Shown piece after piece: positions 15,400 to 21,243 of a stretch of 21,297 nucleotides of DNA. The first letter of the stretch is position 1; each line of letters begins with the position of its first letter. The stretch is taken from positions 1 to 21,297 of the forward strand of contig WQVW01000004.1 in the NCBI GenBank assembly GCA_009785655.1, written 5' to 3'. The notes under the pieces were generated by a model. It saw only the letters and a list, made by a program, of their open reading frames with translations, did not search any database and was not told the DNA's origin. A program made the position numbers and the translations under genes. Source of the DNA: Oscillospiraceae bacterium. Its GTDB lineage: Bacteria > Bacillota > Clostridia > Oscillospirales > Oscillospiraceae.

Positions 15400-16670
15400 C
15401 TTGTGCCAATCCTTTCGCATATCTTATTGACTTCATAAACCACGCGCTCACTGTCGATATTGGCAAACACTCTGTTTTCCATCAAGATTTTGCCGCCAAC
15501 AATAACCGTCTCCACCTCACTGCCGGATGCTGAATATGCTATCGCCGCAATGGGATCGTTCACAGGCTGCATGTTCGGACAGTCCAGGTTGAGTATCACA
15601 AGATCCGCCAAATACCCCGGCTTGATCTCACCGAGATTATCAATGCCCATCGCCGCCGCCCCGTACTTAGTGGCAATATCAAACCCTTCCCGCGCGGTGA
15701 CAGCTTGTGCGTTATGATTCACGCCCTTGTGTATCAACGTCAACATCGATAAATCCTTGAACATGTTCAACGAATTGTTAGACGCGGCACCGTCAGTACC
15801 AAGCGCAACTTTCACACCGGCATTTAACAGCTTCATGACCGGTGCGACACCGTTCGCAAGCTTCAGATTACTGACCGGATTCGTCACCACATGCACGCCG
15901 CGGTTTGTAAGGATTTCAATATCGCTGTCAGTGAGATGCACACAATGGGCGGCGACAGTTGTGTCGGTGAGCAGGCCGTTCCTATCAAAGAGTTCCGTGG
16001 GTGTACATCCGTATCTCTCGCGGATTGTCTCATTTTCTGCCAGACTCTCTGATAAATGCGTGTTAATCGGCAAGTTCAATCGCTTGGCCTCGGCGGCAAT
16101 CTCACGCTGATACCCTTCATCACAGGTATACGGCGCGTGCGGAGCTAGCATGAAACTGATGTTATCGCGGCCTTTCCATTTTTCGATTTCTTCCAGTGCC
16201 GTCCGCAGCCGCCATTCTCCGGCTTCGGGGTCGTCCGCACCGCCCAACAGGCCGCGCGTCTGGACAGTGCGTATCCCCGTCTCCTCCGCCGCGCGAGAAC
16301 CTTCTTCGGGGTGATACATATCAATAAACGATGTGGTACCGCTGCTCAACATTTCCATGATTGCCAGCATCGTACCCCAATAGCTGTCTTCCGATGCCAG
16401 TTTTTCTTCCAATGGAAAGATACGACCGAACAGCCAGTCGTTGAACAGCAAATCATCCGCACAGTTGCGGAAAATCGTCATCGGCGCGTGCGTATGCGCG
16501 TTGACTAAGCCTGGGATCAGCAGTTTCCCCGCGCCGTCGATCGTCTTATCGGCACAAAATCCGACAGGTTCATCTGACACAGCGGCTATTACTCCGCCGC
16601 TTATGTATACGGAGCATGTCTCAACGCCATTGGGCAACACGGTTTGTATATTTTTGATTAGTATATTCAT
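15396..16670 (-). CDS. mtaD: S-adenosylhomocysteine / 5'-methylthioadenosine deaminase
   Basis: This 424-residue amidohydrolase-superfamily protein deaminates the adenine of SAH, MTA or 5'-deoxyadenosine to the inosyl product. It carries the metal site HTH (H59, H61 in VNAHTHAPM), then FNDWLFGRIFPLEEKL and TSFIDMYH, the substrate-contacting HLSES, HCVHLTD, and the metal Asp in LGTDGAASNNSLNMF, the last two typical of the MTA/SAH deaminase subgroup. SD AAGGGATG precedes ATG 16670. It is first in a two-gene operon and its TGA overlaps the ATG of the hydrolase gene. Specificity among SAH, MTA and 5'-deoxyadenosine cannot be read from sequence; the partner gene favours SAH. Confidence 0.9.
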   Translation of the reverse strand: MNILIKNIQTVLPNGVETCSVYISGGVIAAVSDEPVGFCADKTIDGAGKLLIPGLVNAHTHAPMTIFRNCADDLLFNDWLFGRIFPLEEKLASEDSYWGTMLAIMEMLSSGTTSFIDMYHPEEGSRAAEETGIRTVQTRGLLGGADDPEAGEWRLRTALEEIEKWKGRDNISFMLAPHAPYTCDEGYQREIAAEAKRLNLPINTHLSESLAENETIRERYGCTPTELFDRNGLLTDTTVAAHCVHLTDSDIEILTNRGVHVVTNPVSNLKLANGVAPVMKLLNAGVKVALGTDGAASNNSLNMFKDLSMLTLIHKGVNHNAQAVTAREGFDIATKYGAAAMGIDNLGEIKPGYLADLVILNLDCPNMQPVNDPIAAIAYSASGSEVETVIVGGKILMENRVFANIDSERVVYEVNKICERIGTR

Positions 16671-16693
16671 TGCAACATCCCTTTAGAAAAGTA

Positions 16694-16722
16694 AGTATAT
16701 TCCAATCCGGTTATGGGAACAA
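16694..16722 (-). promoter_or_regulatory. Promoter of the deaminase-SahH operon
   Basis: Minus strand: TTGTTC (16722-16717), 17-base spacer, TATACT (16699-16694). The start site would fall very near the ATG (16670), leaving no room for a SAH or SAM riboswitch. Confidence 0.55.
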
Positions 16723-16755
16723 TTTCATAAAATAATTATCCGGGAGCGTGATCTT

Positions 16756-17025
16756 ATGGTAAAGGGCATCACCCGCCGCGTCATTGTGATAAAATCCCCA
16801 GACCGCAAGCTTTTTGAGGAGGCAATATTCATCGTCAGGGACGACGCGCTGACAGAGCCTGGTGTCACGCCGGATGATATCATCAAAGAAGCACAGACCG
16901 TTGCGGATAGCTATATTCGCAACAATCTTAAACCAAAACGCCTAAAGCTCCCACCCTCATTATTTGTACTTCTGGGCGCCGGGATTACCGGGGCAATATG
17001 GCTGCTTGCGTGGATGTTTTGGTAG
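16756..17025 (+). CDS. Small conserved membrane protein of unknown function
   Basis: An 89-residue protein. Residues 1-62 are a soluble, charged region (MVKGITRRVIVIKSPDRKLF, EEAIFIVRDDA, then a helix DIIKEAQTVADSYI and a basic stretch KPKRLKL); the last ~24 residues form one hydrophobic transmembrane segment rich in Gly, Leu and Trp. A tail-anchored layout with the N-terminus inside is likely. I recall similar small proteins from Clostridia of unknown function, sometimes mislabelled as translation factors; I cannot name a role. SD GGGAG lies nine bases before ATG. It is divergent from the deaminase gene across an 85-base gap and ends ten bases before the palindromic element at 17035. Confidence 0.72.
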   Translation: MVKGITRRVIVIKSPDRKLFEEAIFIVRDDALTEPGVTPDDIIKEAQTVADSYIRNNLKPKRLKLPPSLFVLLGAGITGAIWLLAWMFW

Positions 17026-17034
17026 GATTGGGTC

Positions 17035-17148
17035 AAAACACCCGCCGACTGCGGTCGGCACCCTCTTTACTAAAGAGGACTAAGAAAATATGTCCTCATC
17101 CCCTGCCCTCTTTTGTAAAGATGATGCCTCCGCAGGGGCGGGTGTTTT
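17035..17148. repeat. 114-bp multi-hairpin palindromic element, copy 3
   Basis: Terminal inverted repeats AAAACACCCGCC (17035-17046) and GGCGGGTGTTTT (17137-17148) are perfect. Inside are hairpins CCGAC-TGCG-GTCGG (17045-17058), CCTCTTTA-C-TAAAGAGG (17062-17078) and GAGGAC...GTCCTC (17075-17097). The right end contains CCGCAGGGGCG (17130-17140), the core also present at 11720. It lies between two converging genes. No transposase is encoded; it could be a non-autonomous mobile palindrome or a structured terminator. Confidence 0.65.
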
Positions 17149-17162
17149 GTAGTGGGACGACC

Positions 17163-18299
17163 CTATATGCCTCCGCCCCAAATTCCGGATGCATCCGCCG
17201 CTTTTAGGCTTTCGTCTACATCACCCAGCAGATTGATATGCCCCATTTTTCGGCCGTCTTTCGCCTCCGCTTTGCCGTACAGATGCAGTTTCCCTCTCGG
17301 CAACAGCGGCATATATGGCACTAAATTGTCCGGTTGCTTTTGATCCATGTGATCGCCCAAAATATTCATCATCACCACAGGTGTGTGTTGCCGGGGATCC
17401 CCCAGCGGCAAGCCGCAGATTGCCCTGACATGCTGCTCGAACTGGCTTGTTTCACAAGCATCCATCGTATAATGTCCTGAATTATGCGGGCGCGGCGAAA
17501 ACTCGTTGATGTAGATTTCATCGCCGACAACAAACATTTCTATACCCATCACACCGATGCTGTCTAGACTCTCGGCCATCTTGCGGGCGTATTCTATTGC
17601 ACGTGCTTCCAGGTCTTTAGATATTCGTGCCGGTACTGCGCTCTGGATCAAAATATTGTCGCCGGGCTGATGCCTGTTCTCCGCCACAGGGAATACGGAC
17701 GTCTCCCCTGTGGTGCTGCGTGCGATGATGACCGATATCTCTTTGGTAAATGGCATGAAACGTTCCAGAATGCACTCATACTTAGACGCAATCTCTTCAG
17801 CTTTTGCCATATCTGCTTCAGATTTAATCACTGCTTGTCCTTTTCCGTCATAGCCCCCTGTTGTTGTTTTCAACACACTTGGAAAAAACACTTTTTCACG
17901 GAACGTCTCCACGCTGTCGATCAAGTAGAAATCCGCAACGGGAATCCCCATGTCTCGTAGTGCTGATTTTTCCCTGAATCGATTCTGCTTTGTTTTCAGG
18001 ATATTGCTGCCCTGCGGAAGATAGGCGTGTTTCTCTAGATAAGCCAACGCATCATAATCGATATTCTCGAACTCGAATGTGATCACATCGCTGATTTCTG
18101 CGAGTTTTTTGACGGCATCCATGTCATCATATTTTGCTGTGATCTCAATATCCGCCACTTGTCCACACGGACAGTTCGGTGTGGGATCCAGCACCGCGAC
18201 GAAGTAGCCCATGGCTTTGGCGGCCAGGCACATCATTCTGCCTAACTGCCCGCCGCCTATGATTCCGATTGTTTTATACGGCATAATTATCTTGTTCAT
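17163..18299 (-). CDS. purK: 5-(carboxyamino)imidazole ribonucleotide synthase
   Basis: This 378-residue ATP-grasp enzyme makes N5-CAIR from AIR, ATP and bicarbonate in purine synthesis. It opens with TIGIIGGGQLGRMMCLAAK, the family's N-terminal glycine loop, followed by FEFENIDYDAL, the ATP-grasp loop region TTTGGYDGKGQ (about 166-176) and the metal/phosphate region INEFSPRPHNSGHYT, a near-invariant PurK signature. Its ATG follows the purE stop with two bases between, so the pair is translationally linked and supplies consecutive steps. It ends 14 bases from the palindromic element at 17035-17148, which may stop the transcript. Confidence 0.95.
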   Translation of the reverse strand: MNKIIMPYKTIGIIGGGQLGRMMCLAAKAMGYFVAVLDPTPNCPCGQVADIEITAKYDDMDAVKKLAEISDVITFEFENIDYDALAYLEKHAYLPQGSNILKTKQNRFREKSALRDMGIPVADFYLIDSVETFREKVFFPSVLKTTTGGYDGKGQAVIKSEADMAKAEEIASKYECILERFMPFTKEISVIIARSTTGETSVFPVAENRHQPGDNILIQSAVPARISKDLEARAIEYARKMAESLDSIGVMGIEMFVVGDEIYINEFSPRPHNSGHYTMDACETSQFEQHVRAICGLPLGDPRQHTPVVMMNILGDHMDQKQPDNLVPYMPLLPRGKLHLYGKAEAKDGRKMGHINLLGDVDESLKAADASGIWGGGI

Positions 18300-18301
18300 G
18301 A

Positions 18302-18784
18302 TTATTCAAGCTCACTTTCCAATACAGATTTTGCTATAGCTGCCCGCCGGGCGTTCAATCGGTCATGGATTGCACTGTCAAAGGCACCTAAAATCTGCGC
18401 CGCCAGCAATCCCGCATTTGTTGCCCCAGCAGTGCCGATTGCCATCGTCGCCACCGGCGTGCCACCCGGCATCTGCACGATTGACATCAAGGAGTCAAGA
18501 CCGTTTAACGCTTTCGACTGCACCGGTACACCGATGACTGGCAGATTTGTCTTTGCCGCAACCATTCCGGGCAGATGCGCTGCACCGCCCGCCCCGGCGA
18601 TGATCACTTTAATGCCGCGATCTCCCGCCGTCTCGGCGTAGGTGAACATATAGTCCGGTGTGCGGTGTGCCGATACCACTTTTTTCTCATAAGGGATCCC
18701 CAGCTCCTCCAATATAGCGCAAGCGTGCTGCATTGTGTCCCAATCAGAGGTGCTGCCCATAATGACTCCAACACGTGTTTCCAT
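18302..18784 (-). CDS. purE: N5-CAIR mutase
   Basis: The 160-residue product moves the carboxyl group from N5-CAIR to C4 of the imidazole ring (class I PurE, which works with PurK). Motifs are intact: VIMGSTSDWDTM, VVSAHRTPDYM with the catalytic His, AGAGGAAHLPGMVAA and NGLDSLMSIVQMPGGTPVAT. I chose ATG 18784, five bases behind AAGGAG; a GTG two codons earlier (18790) lies inside that SD. First gene of purEK, with a promoter at 18844-18872 and a leader of about 50 nt, too short for a purine riboswitch. No other pur genes are in the window. Confidence 0.95.
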   Translation of the reverse strand: METRVGVIMGSTSDWDTMQHACAILEELGIPYEKKVVSAHRTPDYMFTYAETAGDRGIKVIIAGAGGAAHLPGMVAAKTNLPVIGVPVQSKALNGLDSLMSIVQMPGGTPVATMAIGTAGATNAGLLAAQILGAFDSAIHDRLNARRAAIAKSVLESELE

Positions 18785-18843
18785 GGCCACTCCTTACAAT
18801 AGTTATTTTAAAATTGTATAAACATACACTGAACATTTTTATT

Positions 18844-18872
18844 ATTTTAGCAAAAAACGGTATGTTTTTCAA
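18844..18872 (-). promoter_or_regulatory. Promoter of purEK
   Basis: Minus strand: TTGAAA (18872-18867), 17-base spacer, TAAAAT (18849-18844), in an AT-rich gap. Confidence 0.65.
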
Positions 18873-18877
18873 GATTT

Positions 18878-18897
18878 CATTCACATTTAAGCGAATG
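18878..18897. promoter_or_regulatory. Candidate operator upstream of purEK promoter
   Basis: CATTCAC-ATTTAA-GCGAATG is a 6-of-7 inverted repeat placed just upstream of the -35 hexamer. The half-site contains ATTCG/CGAAT, loosely like a PurR box (CGAA core), but the match is weak and no regulator is known here. Confidence 0.35.
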
Positions 18898-18966
18898 ATA
18901 ATCTCCAAAAGACTCAGCGAGTTGTGATTTCTCTCTGTAATCGCTGCCTTTGGGGCGTCTTCAACA

Positions 18967-18982
18967 CGTGTTAAATAACACG
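18967..18982. repeat. 16-bp inverted repeat upstream of the tRNA promoter
   Basis: CGTGTTA-AA-TAACACG, perfect 7-bp arms, about 30 bases before the tRNA -35 element. The two-base centre makes it a DNA-binding-type dyad more than an RNA hairpin. Confidence 0.45.
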
Positions 18983-19012
18983 CTCCCCAGCCTAGAATCC
19001 GGACGCCCGGTA

Positions 19013-19042
19013 TTGACAATAATGCGCTACATACGTTATAAT
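19013..19042 (+). promoter_or_regulatory. Promoter of tRNA-Arg
   Basis: TTGACA (19013-19018), 18-base spacer, TATAAT (19037-19042), both hexamers perfect; start expected about five bases before the mature tRNA. Confidence 0.82.
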
Positions 19043-19053
19043 TACCCAGCCAT

Positions 19054-19130
19054 GCCCACGTACCTCACCAGGATAGAGGGTCCGCCTCCTAAGCGGGATG
19101 TAGTGAGTTCGAGTCTCGCCGTGGGTGCCA
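19054..19130 (+). tRNA. tRNA-Arg (anticodon CCT)
   Basis: A full 77-base cloverleaf with encoded CCA. Acceptor GCCCACG pairs with CGTGGGT (one G-T at the end); D-stem CCTC/GAGG; anticodon stem TCCGC/GCGGG with loop CTCCTAA, so anticodon CCT reading AGG; T-arm GTGAG-TTCGAGT-CTCGC; discriminator G then CCA. It has its own promoter and terminator. Foreign-looking modules lie downstream, but I see no second copy of the tRNA 3' end that would mark an integration site. Confidence 0.96.
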
Positions 19131-19137
19131 ACGGAAG

Positions 19138-19168
19138 CCTTGCTATTGCAGGGTTTTTCGTTTTTTTG
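19138..19168 (+). terminator. Terminator of the tRNA gene
   Basis: CCTTGC-TATT-GCAGGG stem (one T-G pair) followed by TTTTTCGTTTTTTT. Confidence 0.75.
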
Positions 19169-19326
19169 CAGTCCATCCAACTTTTTTATTCTTTGTGGCT
19201 GCCACAGTATTTTTGCTTTTTCCTGAAGCCTTGTGGGGGTGGATTTAACGCTGTCACATGATTTTGCCCCCGTTTTTCTCGTGTCTGCTAACAGCCTGCC
19301 ACAGTGCTTTTGTCAAAGCCATTTTC
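19169..19326. other. Non-coding gap after the tRNA with repeated TGCCACAGT
   Basis: No convincing gene. TGCCACAGT occurs twice (19200-19208, 19297-19305), each followed by a T-rich stretch, and a GGGGG...CCCCC pair brackets 19230-19271. The minus strand holds only a 22-codon reading frame. It looks like decayed sequence. Confidence 0.4.
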
Positions 19327-19479
19327 TCATTCAGTTTTTATTAGCAGATTCTTCAACTCGCCTAGCAGCTCAGGATTGTCCGCGAGCATCGCCATGATCT
19401 GCTTTGCGTCCGGCTCAGACGAACCTTTCTCGGTCTGATAAAACATCTCGTCGAATTTCTGAGCGTTTATCTTAAGCAC
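19327..19479 (-). CDS. Possible small or remnant ORF of unknown function
   Basis: A 50-residue frame from a GTG at 19479: VLKINAQKFDEMFYQTEKGS, an acidic and alanine/leucine-rich helix region (AKQIMAMLADNPELLGELKN) and the end LLIKTE. Composition is protein-like (amphipathic helices), and the frame is open a few codons farther upstream without an ATG, which suggests the C-terminal remnant of a longer gene cut by the toxin-antitoxin promoter region. The SD is weak (GAGAG). I do not recognise the family. Confidence 0.3.
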   Translation of the reverse strand: MLKINAQKFDEMFYQTEKGSSEPDAKQIMAMLADNPELLGELKNLLIKTE

Positions 19480-19509
19480 TTGACTAAACTCTCGTAATTA
19501 TGATATACT
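19480..19509 (+). promoter_or_regulatory. Promoter of the toxin-antitoxin operon
   Basis: TTGACT (19480-19485), 18-base spacer, TATACT (19504-19509). The transcript would start some 30 bases before the antitoxin ATG. Confidence 0.7.
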
Positions 19510-19543
19510 AATACACATAATAACGATAGAGGCGGTGCGAATT

Positions 19544-19816
19544 ATGCCTAACATCAGGCCAATATCCGATTTAAGAAATAACTCCAACGAAATAAGCGAA
19601 TTTTGTCGATCTTCCCGTGAGCCGGTGTTTATCACTAAGAATGGCGTAGGTGACATGGTGGTGCTAAGTCTTGAGACTTACGAGCGTCAGCAAGCGCAGC
19701 TTGAGCTTTATGTCAAGCTCGCCGAGGCTGAAGTGGAAATTGCTTCGGGTTCTGAAAGCGTGGACTTTTTTGAGTTCGCTAAAAAGCTAAGGGACGATGT
19801 TCATGGAACAGTATAG
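19544..19816 (+). CDS. Phd/YefM-family antitoxin
   Basis: The 90-residue product begins MPNIRPISDLRNNSNEISEF, a Phd/YefM DNA-binding domain start, then EPVFITKNGVGDMVVLSLETYER, the most conserved stretch of the family (xVxITxNGxxxxVLxSxxxYE). The C-terminal half is charged and helical and should wrap the toxin. ATG 19544 is preferred over the in-frame GTG at 19535; GAGGCGG lies upstream. It overlaps the toxin gene by 14 bases, the usual arrangement. The antitoxin normally binds its own promoter, here at 19480-19509. Confidence 0.9.
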   Translation: MPNIRPISDLRNNSNEISEFCRSSREPVFITKNGVGDMVVLSLETYERQQAQLELYVKLAEAEVEIASGSESVDFFEFAKKLRDDVHGTV

Positions 19817-20105
19817 TGTAAAGATATTCCCAACCGCGCAGAACGATTTGCGTGATATTGTTGATTATCTTAACTCCCTTTCCTCCGATGTGGCAATAAA
19901 GTATTATGATTTAATCATAGAGAAAGTCGGAACACTAACGACTATGCCAGAACGCTGTCCTTTAGCAAAGGATACGCAGCTTCGGTTGCGTGGTTATAGG
20001 ACGCTGTTGATTAATAACTATATCGTTTTCTATATCATCAACAGAAAAACCGTTGAAATTCGCAGGATACTGTTCTCAAAGCGTCAATACGAAAGTCTGT
20101 TATAA
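19803..20105 (+). CDS. RelE/ParE-family toxin
   Basis: This 100-residue protein has the compact RelE/ParE layout: YSVKIFPTAQNDLRDIVDYL at the N-terminus, then MPERCPL, LRLRGYRTLLINNYIVFYII and a C-terminal VEIRRILFSKRQY with basic residues. Family members either cleave mRNA at the ribosome or poison gyrase; which applies cannot be told. Start 19803 is placed nine bases after AAGGG; the ATG at 19797 is in frame but too close to the SD. A strong terminator follows at 20136. Confidence 0.9.
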   Translation: MEQYSVKIFPTAQNDLRDIVDYLNSLSSDVAIKYYDLIIEKVGTLTTMPERCPLAKDTQLRLRGYRTLLINNYIVFYIINRKTVEIRRILFSKRQYESLL

Positions 20106-20135
20106 GCGATAATGAAATAAATTAACTACAACTCA

Positions 20136-20162
20136 CGCCACAGGAAACTGTGGCGTTTTTTC
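20136..20162 (+). terminator. Terminator of the toxin-antitoxin operon
   Basis: CGCCACAG-GAAA-CTGTGGCG, a perfect 8-bp stem with a stable GAAA tetraloop, followed by TTTTTT. Confidence 0.92.
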
Positions 20163-20202
20163 GTGCGCAATGACTGGGAGGTTGAAAAACATAAACAATT
20201 AC

Positions 20203-20231
20203 TTGAGAATTATGGTGGATTTTAGTATACT
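20203..20231 (+). promoter_or_regulatory. Possible promoter before the toxin-tail/immunity region
   Basis: TTGAGA (20203-20208), 17-base spacer, TATACT (20226-20231) at the start of the AT-rich segment. The gap 20163-20272 also contains a short start-less frame ending at 20225 (tail reading WEVEKHKQLLENYGGF) that could be another gene remnant. Confidence 0.4.
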
Positions 20232-20272
20232 TTATTACATCACCATCCACGTGAGTGTAATATAACTCCTAA

Positions 20273-20467
20273 AAAACATACTCACATGCTTATCAGGCCA
20301 TTCAAAGAGCTGCGCAAAGGTTCGTTGATAACAACCAATTGACTGGTATTTTTCATTCTGTCAGTAATCCTATTATTGTGGAAGTTAACGGGCATGTGCT
20401 TAATGTTGGTGGAAGAGTTATGGATGGGACGTTCCGCATAGGGACTGCCTTTGTGCCTGGGAGGTAG
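20273..20467 (+). pseudogene. C-terminal fragment of a probable polymorphic-toxin protein
   Basis: A 64-codon frame with no start codon, opening right after an in-frame TAA and running to TAG at 20467. It reads HAYQAIQRAAQRFVDNNQL, then GIFHSVSNPIIVEVNGHV and GGRVMDGTFRIGTAFVPGR. This looks like the tail of a secreted-toxin C-terminal domain: helix plus beta strands, no start, directly followed by a small immunity-like gene. The last codons GGG AGG TAG also form the SD of that gene, as expected where toxin and immunity gene were translationally coupled. The body of the toxin is missing, so this is an orphan module or displaced tip. The toxin family is not identified; the assignment is inference from layout. 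Confidence 0.5.
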
Positions 20468-20476
20468 TGTTATAAA

Positions 20477-20827
20477 ATGGATTTTAGTGTGTTTGAAAAA
20501 ATGGTTATAGATGCCACACTTTGCAAAAGTGCGTCCGAGAAGCCAGATACTTTGGAATTACTTAGAAGTCAATATGCTTCAGCCGATGTATTAAAACGAG
20601 AATTTACTGGAGTTGGTTTTTTTACAAATTTTGTTGTAAACGACAAATCGCTCGTGCTTTCTGGTAAAGAAAATTTCGAGCTAGGCTACTTGGGAGAAAT
20701 AAATGATGTCCAATATGGCGTTGGGTTTGTGCTTTTTGTCAGAGAAGGTTTTATATCTATGCTTGAAGGCTATACGTATGGAGAATCGTGGCCATGTGAG
20801 ATTGAGTTTTTCAATGTGGCTCCTTGA
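20477..20827 (+). CDS. Immunity-like small protein following the toxin tail
   Basis: This 116-residue acidic, soluble protein has no signal or membrane segment. It contains LKREFTGVGFFTNFVVNDKS (about 39-58) and YGVGFVLFVREGFISMLEGYTYGESWP, a pattern I associate with a family of small proteins often found beside contact-dependent and polymorphic toxins. Such proteins neutralise the sibling toxin in the cytoplasm. The SD GGGAGG lies in the last codons of the upstream fragment, 12 bases before ATG. The AT-rich composition differs from the housekeeping genes of the window. The immunity role is inferred from size, context and remembered similarity; it could be an unrelated hypothetical protein. 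Confidence 0.6.
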   Translation: MDFSVFEKMVIDATLCKSASEKPDTLELLRSQYASADVLKREFTGVGFFTNFVVNDKSLVLSGKENFELGYLGEINDVQYGVGFVLFVREGFISMLEGYTYGESWPCEIEFFNVAP

Positions 20828-20857
20828 CACCATTTCCGCAATGAAGGAGGGATATAA

Positions 20858-21190
20858 ATGATAGGTGTTGAAATATTTTTTACAGAAGATTCTGACTTGA
20901 GTGAATATGAAGCGATTAATAAGGGGTATAGGCTTGATGTTTTTGTAAAAATCCATCAAAATATATACCGTGTATCTGTGTATACCATTCTGAGGTTGCA
21001 ACAAGATTTTGAAACAGAAGTAATGGAAGATATAGGATTTTATCGTCCAGACCCCAACCTTGTGTTAGTAAAAAATTCAAATAAGGACGAAATTATCCGA
21101 ACAATAAATTGGCTAGTTAAGCAAGAATATTTTTCGCATTTAAAAAATTCAAGTAGTGTAGACATTAATGAACTTGTAAAGGTTCAATAA
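20858..21190 (+). CDS. Second small immunity-like protein of unknown family
   Basis: The 110-residue product is acidic and soluble: MIGVEIFFTEDSDLSEYEAI, RLDVFVKIHQNIYRVSVYTI, then LVLVKNSNKDEIIRTINWLV and a C-terminal helix. I do not recognise the family. SD AAGGAGGGA lies six to seven bases before ATG, the strongest in this segment. It follows the preceding gene by 30 bases in the same direction and shares its AT-rich composition. Arrays of small immunity genes for different toxins are common downstream of polymorphic-toxin genes, which is the best guess here. Confidence 0.55.
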   Translation: MIGVEIFFTEDSDLSEYEAINKGYRLDVFVKIHQNIYRVSVYTILRLQQDFETEVMEDIGFYRPDPNLVLVKNSNKDEIIRTINWLVKQEYFSHLKNSSSVDINELVKVQ

Positions 21191-21243
21191 CTCGCACCTA
21201 CAACGTGTTCAACCAACTAACGAAGCGAGATCAAATTTACTAG
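21187..21243 (+). other. Possible YD-repeat (Rhs-type) scrap at window end
   Basis: A start-less frame reads ITRTYNVFNQLTKRDQIY before a stop at 21241-21243; TYNVFNQLTK resembles an Rhs/YD repeat unit. The rest to 21297 shows only the repeated hexamer ACTAGT (either side of 21245) and stop-filled frames. Very short, so weak. Confidence 0.25.

Noticed and set aside
16671..16755. SAH or SAM riboswitch upstream of the deaminase-SahH operon
   Set aside because: The best promoter leaves a leader of only about 15-20 bases.
3062..17148. CRISPR array made of the GC-rich repeats
   Set aside because: Copies are kilobases apart, palindromic and not regularly spaced.
18785..18843. Purine riboswitch upstream of purE
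   Set aside because: Leader of about 50 nt is shorter than the aptamer and lacks its conserved loop sequences.
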